Shown here one piece after another: positions 51,518 through 63,968 of a stretch of DNA of 64,000 nucleotides (position 1 is its first letter; the number at the start of each line of letters is the position of its first letter). The notes beneath the pieces were generated by a model that was not told the origin of the DNA, did not search any database, and saw only the letters and a program-made list of their open reading frames with translations. A program made the position numbers and the translations under genes. Source of the stretch: Sipunculus nudus (Eukaryota > Annelida > Sipuncula > Golfingiida > Sipunculidae); the NCBI GenBank assembly GCA_026874595.1, contig CM049309.1, positions 40,441,079 to 40,505,078 of the forward strand, in the 5' to 3' direction.

Positions 51518-52908
51518 GCTGCACATAGGGGAACAATGGCAGGAAATATTTTATCCTGAAAATGGAATGATTTGGAAATAGCTCTTGGATGATTTATCAT
51601 CTTAAACCATCACGTAAAAATCCACTCTTTTTTCAGTTAGATTCTTACAGCCAGGCAGACGTATCTGTTTTCTGTAAAGGGAAGGAATGGATGGGGACAT
51701 TAGTCTATACTTGGTAATATTTAGTCAATGCAAACCGAGGCTGATTAGAGATTGCCTTGAGCGAATGTGTAATTAGGCATGACCAGACATGGGGAGAGTC
51801 CATTTTGTACCTTTGACCCGTATGTTGAAAACCCCAGTTCACTTGTTTGTTTTGGCGATACACAGAACATAATATGAACATTATAAACATATGATAAAAA
51901 TAAAATATATGTATATGTGTGTGTATTTGATCAAAATATATACTAATATGTTAAATAAATAATCTTATTTTATTCTTTAAAATGTATTTGTAGCATGCTC
52001 ATCATAAGGTGGTAAATACAGACAAAACATCTTGGATTTTTGCTGTGCTATTACACAATTCCATGTGTATTGTTAACACGTGTTAAAATTTATTAATCAC
52101 TCTGGAAAAACTTACTATATTATTTTCGTCAGCCATTTTCAAATGAACACTACCGGATGTTATGAATATGTTCTTACAGTCGTCTGGCTTGTTTAGTTTA
52201 CATCACTGAAGCACATTGATTTTATTTGGTGACCGTTTTGTTTAAAAGCGATAATTTTCCTTTTTCACAGCTGTTATTGTTTCTAAATATCTACAATGTT
52301 AAAAATATGAACTGGTATTTCTCATGGCTGCAAATATTTCATGTACATTATTAATAGTGTATTTATCAACCAGCCTGCGTATGATCGGGTGTATCCAAGT
52401 TTAGTGAAAGTGGTCGTAAATTTGCATGAACAGACTAATATGGTTAATTAAGTCGCTGGACAGTTAATCTCCAGATAGATAACCTCAATATTGTGTACAT
52501 GAAAATATAAATTAACATAAATCTTACCTCATATTACTTCGTTTCTAATATCTAAGGAGACCCAACACCGGCCGTTTACCCGTTGACCTCATACTTTAAA
52601 TACACGGTAAATGTACACTGCCTTGCGATTTCAACGTGTGTTTGTAAATCCGCCCTGTACATGTGTGCTAGTTAAGAGTTCATTGTTATCCAGGACACGT
52701 TACAATGCTGTTCATTTATTTATATAGGTAAGCGTTACACACATATTTGCAAACTGTTTGAAATTTTTTTAACTTTCTTTTTTATTTATTACCTTTTTGT
52801 ACCAATATGTTACTTCAGTTGTACTATTAGTCGATTTATAACGCATGTGCATCGCCAAGGTTAAGCACCACAAATTATCATGTAAAATGATATTATTTTG
52901 ATTATTTG

Positions 52909-52962
52909 GTTCTATGGGCCGAAGGCCTTTATACTTGAATAAAAACTAAAAATTAAAAAACA
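52909..52962 (+). mobile_element. 3' end of a truncated non-LTR retrotransposon (unit C)
   Basis: Same hairpin motif, AATAAA and A-rich tail as in units A and B. Confidence 0.4.
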
Positions 52963-53518
52963 CTACATAGCGCATGCGCGTCCTAATCACCGGAACATCC
53001 GGTCACAACATAGGTTCTGTCTCGAATCCTATTATGGGTTATGATCAAGGCACTAACCTTCAAGGGGCAGATGGAACCATTTCACTGAGAAAATTGTTCT
53101 AGAAGGAACCATGGTGGGTTAATTCTTAAAAGCAACATCAAGAATTCTTTTCTCATGGAAATGTATCGCTGCTGGTGCGATTAAATCTAATGATACAATA
53201 AAAGAAAGGAAATATTAAAATTGTTTACATGAATGTTTTGGACTTTGAGCAGAATCAATGATCTAGTGAGAAGTTTCGTTCCAGGAAGCAGGGAAAAATT
53301 GATAAATTGGAGACAAAAATATATTTCGGTTCATCATCTCTTACCAAGACTTAGAAGTTCTAGATAATTTTGCACACACTTCTGTGAGAACAAATGAGAC
53401 AATGCTGTCTCAGTAATTATCTCAATAACCGTGTTTTATAATTGAGCGAATTAAAGGAGAGATAGATGTATAACCACAAATGTATATTTAATATAGATAA
53501 CTGTCTAAATAAGTTTAA

Positions 53519-53678
53519 TGTGGGCCAATGGATTGTGTATAAAGGGATCCATTAAATTGTGTGTAATGTGGTTAATTATGTTGTGTGCAATGAGGCCAAT
53601 GAAATGTGTGTAATACGTGCCAATGAAAAGTGCTAAATATGGGCCTATGAAAGGTGTGTAAAATGGGCCAAAGTACAC
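53519..53678. repeat. 24-bp degenerate minisatellite (unit C)
   Basis: Same array as in unit A. Confidence 0.7.
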
Positions 53679-56600
53679 TGGCTGTCGATATTTTACATGT
53701 AAAAGACAGCTTAATGGAATAAATCTATTTTATTAAAAATTATTTGATCAAATTTTGATATCAATTTGCCAATAATCAGAAATTGTTGGTCTAGATGAAT
53801 TTTTGCGAAATATACCTATATGATTAATGTGAACACAATACCAAGTGTGCAAACATTCTTTTTTATCCTGCACTAGCAGAGTCATATTCAGTTCCTTCGT
53901 CTTGCCTTTCTTCTTCATCATCGGATGTTATAGGATTTATACTGTGATTCTCAATGGATTACTGGGATCAGGCACCTTAGTTCGGTGGTTGTGTCAATTT
54001 TACGAAATGGTACCCGGCTACTGATATTGTAATACTCTCGCAGGCAATTTTAGTTTATATGTAAAATATGTAATTGCAAATAAAAAAAGGAGCGTACGGA
54101 GCATTCAGTCCCTTTTACAGTATATAACATATTTATCAATAAATGGTATCGGGCTACTGATATTGTAATACTCTCGCAGGCAATTTTATGTTTTACTTGA
54201 TTATCTAGAATATGTGATTGCATATAAAAAAAGCCATCAGTCCCTTATAGACTAGAAAAACATATTTATCAAAAAATATTTAAATTGATGTAAAGTGAGG
54301 TAATGAAATAAGTATCTCAAATCTTTTCTCAGTTCTATAAAGGGCTTACAAGTTTTCTTCGTAATAATATTATTATTACACTAGCTTGTAGCACCAACCT
54401 GCAACTCAATATAAAAATGGGAGCAATTGCAGTCAACAATCAATAATCGGGTAAAAGATTATAATGCTTAGAGTAAACAGTTGGTTTCCATGCGTGGTGC
54501 AGGGAACATACAGGATCAATTAGACTCGGGCAAACACATCTCTCGGCAACAGATTCTTCATCAATGCTATGAAATATTACAAATGTTTCATCATGTATAT
54601 TTATATTTATATTATGCCACGAATGATGCATTCATGAAAGAGAACACATGTGAACTCGCAACCTAAACTGAAACCCCGTCTCTATGGAAACGAGTCTTAC
54701 CCGTTTGCCTACACCCAGTTTGCCTACACCCAGTAACTCTTGCGAGCAAAGCTTGTATTCATGCGGTCAGAAATTCAACAAATCTGCGGAGGGATTTACT
54801 AATATGCTGAATTAGAACAGAACTTTTCGCGTTCAGGTTTCGTGTTGTTAGAATGTAAATTAAAAATGCAAACGATTGGTCTGGTTTATGTCATTCGACA
54901 GTGTATCTGTAGGCCATGAGTTGTTGTCAGAAATGACAAAAATATTTGCATCTACATGTGGCCTTTTATTGCGTTCCTCAGACCTAGATGTAAGGCATAC
55001 TGGCAGGACAGTAATCTGGTCGTGATGCCAGAGAGCCGATATGGCGCTAGTAGAAAGGGGGCATTTTACCTGTGGAATCAGTTGGTTCTTCGACGTAACC
55101 GTGTCCCACTGTTGTCTTCAATTTCTCTTTTTCAAAACCTTCACAGAACGACCTGCATTTTACCTTCATGATTAAGAACTACACTCTTACGATGATTACT
55201 AAATACAGTTACATTTTTTCTTAGAAGATCCTATACAAGATTACACAAAATTCAAAATATAAATTTCTAAGTTTCTTGATAATATTCATTAAAAAGCTTT
55301 ATATTCAATCAAGCCGATCTAATGGCCCATGACGGACCTTGAAAAGCCCTAAGCCCACGACTAATTGCTTTATTTGTATCACATGCATTCGCCAATCGCC
55401 TTGCAAACCAATGTATTCAACACGGAATTGTTCTTTTATTTAAATGTCAGTATCCATTTACAGATTTTTTTTCTCAAACATTTATATATATATATATATT
55501 AATGGAATTATTTAAACAAGATAATCAGAGTTGGGTTTTATGAGTTAAGTCTAACAATCAGTTAACCATGAAATTTGCCGAATTCATCCGGAAGAGGTGT
55601 CTGTTTCTTATATATCATTTCTCTTGTAATGCGTTATATACTTTGAAATTTAATTTAGAATAGACTCAAAACAGGTTTAAATATGCGAAGGTGGTTAGTG
55701 ATACCCAGGATGATGTATTCCGTTTCATGGTGATACTCCATGGCAACGATAGTCTCAGATATATTGACTTGATAGTCTCAGATATATTGATTTTCATTCA
55801 CAAGCATATTTCATAGACTTATAATCATATTCATATGTACATGTAGAGGTCAACGTAAGCCACCCATCCCCTTTAATTAATGCTACATGTGTTAAAGCAC
55901 ATGGCCAGATCAAATGGTAAGACTGTGGTCATAATTTTCACTTATTGTTATAAAACGAATAGGGCCCTTAACACATTGTACAGGGTTCCTAAGGAGAAAT
56001 GTTGAACTTAATTTAACACCTTACCCTAAAACGTTTATAAATATAAAGTTATATAAAGTTACATAAAGCTGTAATTCAGATCAGACATATGACTGGATAA
56101 CGGAGTCATGCATATATAAAAAGCAGCCTAAATTATATATAAACAAACATGTACTGCAAAGTCTGCAACACATGGATATGATATATTTAAACTTTGCCGA
56201 TACACTTTCCTTGCTATCAAACTATCTCCGCAAATAAACTACCACGTGTTTTCACATGCAGCAAAGTATTATGAATGCGTACGTACACAGATAAATTTAT
56301 TGGGTACTTACTTGTATAAAGTGCCAGGATTCCTTCGTAATGTCTCGGTATCTGTCGCTACCTGATAAGGTAGTCGAGGTCCTCAAATGTTTGTCATTAC
56401 GTTTATGCATAGTAAAATTTCCGGCAGTATTCGGGTAGCGCGAACGTGAAACTCCCATCATGCATTATCCAATATTATATTTCATGAAAATATATCTTTG
56501 TCAGTCTGTCCTTGCTTACTTGAAGACAACAGGTGAAGTAGTGTTTCGTTTTTGATTAAATTTTCCCATCAACAACTCCTTCATTACATTTTGCTTATTT

Positions 56601-57698
56601 AAATTACCGACTGTATTGCGAACACCTAGGCCGATTGTTGCCAATAAGGCCTCGGCTGAATGTATTAACCAAATAATACCCCAAACATATGGTAGTTCGC
56701 CGGAAATCCACCGGGTTACCAATTCTACTCACTCGTCAAAGAAAAGAGTTAAATTTTCAAATTTTTCACAAATAATGCATTTAGAAGCGATAAAAAATGT
56801 ATCTAATATTGGCTTGGTATGTAGCATGACATTAAATATGACCAGGTTCTTCATACAGATGCTTCATATATTGTTCTCAAGCGACTGCCCTTCTGGCAAG
56901 CACTTAACCTCATCCGGAAAAATCAATATATCTTGGATTTCTTCTGTCTATTTCTTAAACAAATGTTCTCTTTTTGCTTTAAATCTATGATTGGGGCACT
57001 CAGGATATTTTGTTATCCTGTTACACAGCGCAAAGCGTTGTGCCGTACCCGGCCTTGACAACCCCTGCTTGAATACTTTCCCTATACAGATTTGTGTTTT
57101 GAAGGTCTACAGATTTACTAATAGTGAGACTTCAGTCCCAAACCGGTTGACACGGACACTGCAAATATCCATTCTAGGCGAAAAAAAATCTCCATTTAAA
57201 TTAGATGTCAAGCTTCGCTTGCTCTGAAGGAAACGAGTCATTCAGCTTTGCTGAATTAGGTGGGATATTGATGAATAATCCATTACACATCGCGGCAAAA
57301 ATAAATATGAAACAGATTTTTTCGAATCCTCTTATATACCTCAATTACTGCTGTCTTGGGTATTATCTTTCATGCTTCTTAGCTTTGCGACGAATCGCAG
57401 TGAATGGCTGTTTTCCTTTGACAGAAAAGGGTGGTCGCATAAAGCAGGGCCTACTGTATTGAAGCTTTACCAACAGGTACTAACCAGTAAAGCAATCTAG
57501 GTCTGTTGGTATAATGCTTGTGTTTGATTGGGTTTTATCACCGAGACCGAAGTCATTGTTGAATGCATGATAACAAATAATATATCAGTGAATAATGTTG
57601 TATCTTTATTGTACCCTCTTTAAAACCCTATGTATTTTACATGTGCTACACAGTCTTGAGCCACCCGGAGACCTCACTTCTCCCAAATTAAAATTTCT

Positions 57699-57721
57699 CT
57701 GTTATGATGTTGTCATAACAG
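57699..57721. other. Conserved 9-bp stem / 5-nt loop palindrome (unit C)
   Basis: Identical to the palindromes in units A and B. Confidence 0.5.
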
Positions 57722-58970
57722 GCTTCATCATAATGTTTAAAATGTTCCTGTCCAACATATATGCACCTGATCCCAGACTACAAGTGATATATACACAAAA
57801 AGCTATCGATCAGTATTAATATATGCGTACATATCAAATTGTGAGATAGTGTACACTAAAAGTGAAAAAATGTATATATTGTAGATATTTTATTGATCAT
57901 GCGGTCTGAAATTTATTGCAATACAAAAAACTTTAGTTTTGCATTCCTATCAGGACGTATATTCACAACAAGGACATATTATTATTAAACATTATTTATA
58001 CGAATATCTTCTACTGCTGCAAGAAATACATTTAATAATAGCATTCCTATATAACTCAGACATATACAGTGATTTGCATATATCGGCTGTTTAAAGTTAT
58101 AATTCCAGTATATTGCAGGTTTAATGAACGTTGAAGTTACATTGTTTACCCCTTTAGTAAGTGTGCTTGGCATATATTTTATGGTCAACGTTGTTGATTT
58201 AGGATAGGCTAGTCAAACTTTATTAAACATAAACACAAGAAGCATCTGTTCCTGGAAATCTGACTAAAACCGTCATTATCTTGTCTGAAAATAATGCATT
58301 AGGCCGTTATATATTATCTAGCTGATCAAGATGAAAACGCAGATTTCGGGGAAAGTAAATAACATTCAATCATGATGACATACTGAGATCATTTGCAACT
58401 TTCCTGTACAAATCAAGTAAATTGCTATGTTGGACCAGGTTTGTAGGACTCTACTTCATTCTACCTCATTTTTGAGGAGACGCCATATTTGAATCTTCGA
58501 TTAACAAAATAATGAAAACTAATGAAATATCATGACAGTTCAGAAACCAGATCACACAGAATGTGTGCCTAACCCGACAGTCACTATAGAACTATTCGGA
58601 CCAAGTTAAATTATTCTTTCAATGTCGATAGCGATATTTTAAAGGATATGTAACCCCCCCCCCCCCCCTACACAAAAAAAACACACACACAAAACAAAAA
58701 ATGAAACCATCCACTTGTGATTTTGTGGCAAACCAGGTAATCACATAGATAAAAATATTTTAAACTACAATTTTCTTTTTTAACCCAAGGTTTAACTGGA
58801 AATAAGCATCTAATTTCTTATCCAGCAACTCTTAAAAAATTCAGAGTAATCATCCACAGTCCTAAATTAATATGTCTCAACAAAATTGTCGAATCTGATG
58901 AGTTTATACACGTTACAGCAACGAAACGAATTCTTAAGAGATCACGTGGCTGTGGGAGGTCATGTGATTA

Positions 58971-59598
58971 TTAATGTGCATCTGTCCCACTCCAGACACC
59001 TAGAGCGGTGATGTACTCACTCCTGCCCTCAGATGTGTCTGAGGAAGCTGCCCTTTCCTTGGGTTTATTAACTTCAGCATAAACGGGACCTACATCCGGT
59101 TTAACGGTAGAAACTTTTTTAACTTGAGCATACACAGGGCCTCCGCTATGTTTATTGACTTGAGCGTATAGGGGACATGTGTCAGGCTCATTAGAAGAGA
59201 TCTTATCACTCTGATTCCCGACGACAGCTTTCTCTTTTTGAACTTCTGCGTACAGGGGACCTTCTTGTGTGTATTCCGTCTGCTCATGTAGATCATTTGA
59301 TGTGGAGATGGAAACATCGGATATATCAACTTCCATGTATTCCCGCTCTCCAACTCCGATAGCTCCTGAATTTGACCCAGCCATAATCATTTCTAATGTC
59401 CCAGGGCATGTTCGATATTCTACGCATGCGTACTGTTGAGTTTCATCTAAACTTCCGGCGTCTCCGTCATCATCTGTGTGGTACATTACTTCCGCCTGGT
59501 CATCGTCTGGGTTTTTGCTCAGGGTTCTGAATGATATACGTGGGGGCTGGTACTTCATCCCGGGGGTAGGGTCTTTTTTATTAAGCGGTTTATACCAC
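58971..59598 (-). CDS. Copy C exon 6: intact cytoplasmic tail with tandem YA[E/Q]V motifs
   Basis: 628 nt: one base completing the Arg codon from exon 5, 208 codons and a stop. The tail starts WYKPLNKKDP, is acidic in its first half, and carries YKPL, QYACV, EYMEV, PLYAEV, PLYAQV, PVYAQV and PVYAEV. The YAQV-x8-YAQV pair has ITAM-like spacing. The position -2 to each Tyr in the YA series is Pro, so these are not canonical ITIMs; YxxV is still a plausible SH2 docking motif. There is no kinase or TIR domain. Confidence 0.8.
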
Positions 59599-60068
59599 CT
59601 GAAATGAAGCATAGACACATTGCAAAAATATGTGCATATATATATATATATGCAGTGAGTGTTAAGTTAAGACATTCTGACAGAGTGGAAAATAAATGAT
59701 ATCACATCAATTGATGTCCTGAGCGTTAAGATTCAGAGAAATTAAATGACCAATGCAAAACCCATCGGTTGCGTTTTCTTTTCATCAGAACGTACAACAA
59801 AAATAGGCATATGGGCAGTCTATCTCCCTGTGATAATGGTTACTGTGAACTGACCTTTGATACAGGAAGCAGGTCCCAGCTACCATTAAAACCACAACCA
59901 CGCATAGCAAAACCAATCCAATCACCAATCCTAAAATATATATAAAATATAATAAAATTTATATTCATTTGAGATACTTAAATTTCCAGAAATTACTCGA
60001 AGCACATTTAAAAATAATATGCTTAAAAAGGAAATTCTTAATATAAAACTTAGCCTGTTGTAGAGATA

Positions 60069-60119
<51 letters not shown>

Positions 60120-61956
60120 TTATTTATATTTATATATTTATATATATAAATATATATATATACACATACATAGTCATCAATACTTAAAAACGAATTCCAC
60201 ATTCTCAGAAGTGAGATAACTAACATATGATTAAAATTTTAAATCACAGCATAGATAAAAGGTGTATTATTAATGGAAATAGAATAGTGGAAGTAATAAC
60301 AATCTCCAGGTCAATAAAAGAGTCATGTAGACGAAATATCAGTCACTTTTTATATCTTTGGAATTTCTGTAGGGAAAGCAGTTTCTTTTTAAATAGTTTT
60401 GCAAAGCTTTTATCACGCTGGTATTTGCAGTGGACGTTGAAAAATTATTTAACCTTTATGAATGTGCTTATAAAACAGCAAGAAAGTTTTATATTCACTT
60501 AAGCAGGTATTAGTAAGAATATTATGGTTTCATCTAAATAGCGTTATTTAACATCAATGACATCAGGATAACCTTTTGACGAAATCATATTATTGAAAGT
60601 AAATTGGTATGACAACCATGAAACTAATAGCAATTTTGAATAAAATTTCAATCACAGGAATGTTAAAAGAATCCACTTTCTTTAAAGTAAAAAAATTAAA
60701 TCTCACTTCCTACTTGAAAACTTCGGGGATATTGGAAAGGCTAAAATATGTGTGTTTGGTTAATGCAAATATCTCTTCGAAAGTCGAGATACAACACTTA
60801 GCTATCTCATTACATCTAAAAGTCAGCGGCTTAATCAGTATAGTTGCATTATGAGACATTATTATACCCTGTGCCATTTCTCGTCTACGCTTTGTACACA
60901 GCGCTGTACCTATAGGGCTGCTTCCTATATCGTAAAGCGCTGTTTGTTATGACCTCGTATCCTGCTTTGCAACACCAGAGGGGAGCACTGTATTTTTGTC
61001 CAATCAGATGAAACTTTGTGCTGGAAGACAAAGCCAAGCGAGGAATACAAGGAGCCAATCATATTCATTTCTTTTTGAGTGACAGCTCATCCCCCAGCGT
61101 AACCGTCTAAACAGGCCACAGGCTCAGAGAGAATTGCCCCTGACGTGGTTTGCTTAGGGCCTTGGGCACATAGGATGCTCGGACGGTGAGCTGTAATTCA
61201 AACGAAACGTAACAACAAAGGCTGCGTGCACACCTCGCTGGCTGGTTTCAGTTCTGCAGACATCAGATACATGGCTACGCTAACACAGTCATAATGTCAT
61301 AATCGAATCGGTCGATGATGCGAGAATGCAGAGGGAGCAATTTAAATTCGACCGGAAACTCATCAAACGGCGCTTGAAGCGCGGCAATGGGCGGAGCCAG
61401 GATGCCTGTTGAGTGTTTGTTTATTGGCATCTGATTGGCTGCTTGTAACATCGTACGCACGTTTATTTCAGTGGACAACAAACCGCCATCTGGTGTCTAA
61501 ATATATCATAAACGGTCAGAGCTGGCAGCGTGAAAATCAGTTGCTTCTTTAGAAGCGCAAGATTTCCGCTGCCTCGGGAGCGTATTTCTCGTCCTCACTG
61601 CCGTGGTTGCTATCTTTCCCAGAAGTCCCTTGATTTCTAGATTTTCCACTTCCTCTTGATGCCTCCGAGGAGCCCCGAACAGTTGTTTTTACGCACAAAT
61701 ACTGCTCGTATATTCTTATGTAGGCTGGTTATGATTATACAAGAACTGCTGATTTAGAATTATTGACATTCAGCGCATATAAAGGTGTGGATAGAGCTTT
61801 ACCTGTCTTTGTTGAATCTGCACCTGCCAGGTCATGTTCTGTAGCTGTAGTAGTCCCGAAATCTTCTCCTGTGTATTTTCTGCCAAATCGACCTGCATCA
61901 TCATAAAAATATTATCATTATTATTATAATTATAATAATTATTATTATAATTATAA

Positions 61957-61997
<41 letters not shown>

Positions 61998-63122
61998 ACG
62001 GGAAAATGTTTCACAAATTTGTAATAGTTGTTTTTGTCCTAGAATCAGTCACGTGGCGGATCGCACTTGGCTGAGCGACCATATGCAGTCCTCTAAACTG
62101 TGTTGGAAGATGTCTCCTATTTCCAATAAAGAAACAATCTTGTACTTGCGGGCCAGGGTTTGAATGGTTCTGTTATTAATGACTTTTTGTTATCCAGACC
62201 ATATTAGATTGTCACATACAAATATGGGGTAAAGCTAAGGCTCATTTGTAACCACATATGTATTTTATAAGAAGGCTATTCATTATGATTATCAATAACA
62301 TATATGACTTTCTCCCTTGTTGGAGTGTATGAATAGCATGTATACTCCATTCCACTACCAATGTTCCCTTAGTTTATATAAAAAATTTTTATCAAATGCA
62401 CCGAAGCATATTTGAAGGTGACACGTTTGTTACTTCACACACATATATCTCTCTACATTACATGGATAAACAATTATGGCAACTTGAAACGCCTCTTTCT
62501 ATACGGGTGAACACTAAAGTAAATATATTTATTTTATGCTTATATATGTCATTGTAGCTCGTCACATTATTTCCATTCATAAAAGCTCAAGGGTATTGGT
62601 ATATCATATAAAGTTGAAAGAAACATTTAGGTGGACTTCGGTGTTGGAAGAGATTACAGGTGTACAGGGGTAGTGGAATGGAGTATAATTTCAGGTTAGG
62701 CATTCCCGGGGTTCATTCTCGGGCTTGGGCGATTTTGTAGAAAGGACTAGAAATAAATTTATTGTTTTCGCCGTCTTCTAGAAGGTTCAAAGACCTGGAT
62801 GCAGGTAGATCAGCTACATATATTCAGTTAAGTATATATTCCTTTATATTCTGATGATATTATAATTGTGTATACTCTGTTACGCAATGAATTGTAAACA
62901 GTATACTTTTGATTTTAATTTGATCAGTGTATATTCTGTAAATAGTAAATTAAGAACAAAAGCTTTGTACAGTTATATTTGCCTTGTGGCTCATTTTCCA
63001 TAAATTTATCTATTTCTGTTTGAGCCTGCACTGCAGTATTATTATAACAGTATATTCCTTGCTTCAGATCACTTGTCTAAATATTACCAGAGAACGACCA
63101 GACGTCGTGATATTTTAATTCT

Positions 63123-63199
<77 letters not shown>

Positions 63200-63968
63200 T
63201 TTCCGATCTTTGTTAATATTTTGACATTATTTATCGTTTCATTTACGGTTTATAACTCTTTCAGAACCTTACTCTAGCAGATGATACGATATATATAGTT
63301 TGCTGAAATTCACTCAATTGATAAGGCGATTCATTTTAATAATAAGTAATTACGATATAACCGTATCATAGAGTATAATGTATAGGAGCAGTTCGATAAT
63401 GTGTTCCTACCTGAGTAAAGCGCCAGGAATCCTTCATAAAACCTCTTTTCTTGGTGGTAAGTGATCGAGGAGGTCGTATTTATCGTTCTCTCTATTGGTA
63501 GTTCAGTATTACTGTCACATAGTATTGTGTTGTCGATCCTGACTTCGTAAAAGCAGTCAAGTATGGTCAACTTTACTGCCATCCTTTCTTGAAGCATGAA
63601 CTTAAATCGACAATCCGTTTCTCTGTTTGCTGCGGGATAGTTTTCACTAGCGACAACACCATAACCCCACTGCTCGACAGTGTTTATTCGAGATAAACAT
63701 CCCGTGTACACGTCAGCTGTTCGTATGCAGTTCAAGGTTACATCCACCGTACACACAATATGACTTTTAGAACGACATTGTTCACTATTCTTGAGCAGGC
63801 AGTATCTTTTAAACTTGCATAACCTATTGATGACTCCAATACCAATATCTTGACATGGATGATTCTCTTTGTGACCTATGTCATACTTCACTGCTGTGAC
63901 GACAGCCACGCTCCCTTCGGGGCATGAGACATGTTCTTCTCTGTTGCCGATCAGTTTCACTTTTAAAG
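58971..63968 (-). CDS. Receptor copy C: lectin-CUB transmembrane receptor, best-preserved copy (5' end outside window)
   Basis: Exons visible: lectin/CUB 63968-63411, stalk 61892-61803, second stalk remnant 61688-61599, transmembrane 59930-59855, tail 59598-58971. Exon 2, 3 and 5 junctions are normal, and the tail is open from its acceptor to the stop. The exon-4 acceptor AG has become AA, and a 0.7-kb transposon lies just after the exon-4 donor; skipping exon 4 keeps the frame, so a receptor of about 475 aa is predicted if exon 1 beyond the window edge resembles A and B. Predicted role: cell-surface recognition of glycans or glycoproteins with signalling through tail phosphotyrosines. This role is inferred from domains only. 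Confidence 0.65.
59855..59930 (-). CDS. Copy C exon 5: transmembrane segment
   Basis: 76 nt with acceptor ATTTTAG and donor GTCAGT. Encodes LVIGLVLLCVVVVLMVAG then Thr-Cys-Phe-Leu-Tyr-Gln; no stop. Confidence 0.8.
60073..60113. repeat. (TA)n microsatellite in intron 4 of copy C
   Basis: Pure TA tract; shorter, interrupted versions occur near 23157 and 41360. Confidence 0.9.
60886..61584. mobile_element. Non-autonomous DNA transposon (699 bp) with 9-bp target duplication, unit C only
   Basis: TTTCTCGTC flanks it on both sides (60877-60885, 61585-61593), while units A and B have a single uninterrupted copy of that target (near 23878 and 42124). The ends are imperfect inverted repeats: TACGCT-N7-CAGCG at the left, and the same pattern when the right end is reverse-complemented. 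It is more GC-rich than its surroundings and has no convincing coding frame. A 9-bp duplication suits Mutator-like or Merlin-like elements; the superfamily is not certain. It sits 14 bp past the exon-4 donor of copy C. Confidence 0.75.
61599..61688 (-). pseudogene. Copy C exon 4: second stalk exon with lost acceptor
   Basis: The 90-nt coding frame (TTVRGSSEASRGSG type) and the GTGAGG donor are intact, but the acceptor AG seen in copy B reads AA here, and the nearest upstream AG would put the exon out of frame. Probably skipped without breaking the protein frame. Confidence 0.6.
61803..61892 (-). CDS. Copy C exon 3: Ser/Thr-rich stalk
   Basis: 90 nt, phase 1-1, acceptor ATGCAG and donor GTAAAG. 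Encodes FGRKYTGEDFGTTTATEHD and onward; open. Confidence 0.75.
61915..61998. repeat. (ATT)n microsatellite in intron 2 of copy C
   Basis: Interrupted ATT/ATA tract orthologous to 24198-24270. Confidence 0.85.
63125..63197. repeat. (TA)n microsatellite in intron 2 of copy C
   Basis: Pure TA tract orthologous to 25418-25466. Confidence 0.95.
63411..63968 (-). CDS. Copy C exon 2: lectin-like plus CUB-like ectodomain
   Basis: 558 nt, acceptor CCAATAG and a normal CAG-GTAGGA donor, open. All Cys codons are conserved with A and B. It differs from B by about six amino acids, including Gly to Glu and Asn to Thr in the CUB half. Exon 1 should lie about 0.8 kb beyond, outside the window. Confidence 0.75.
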
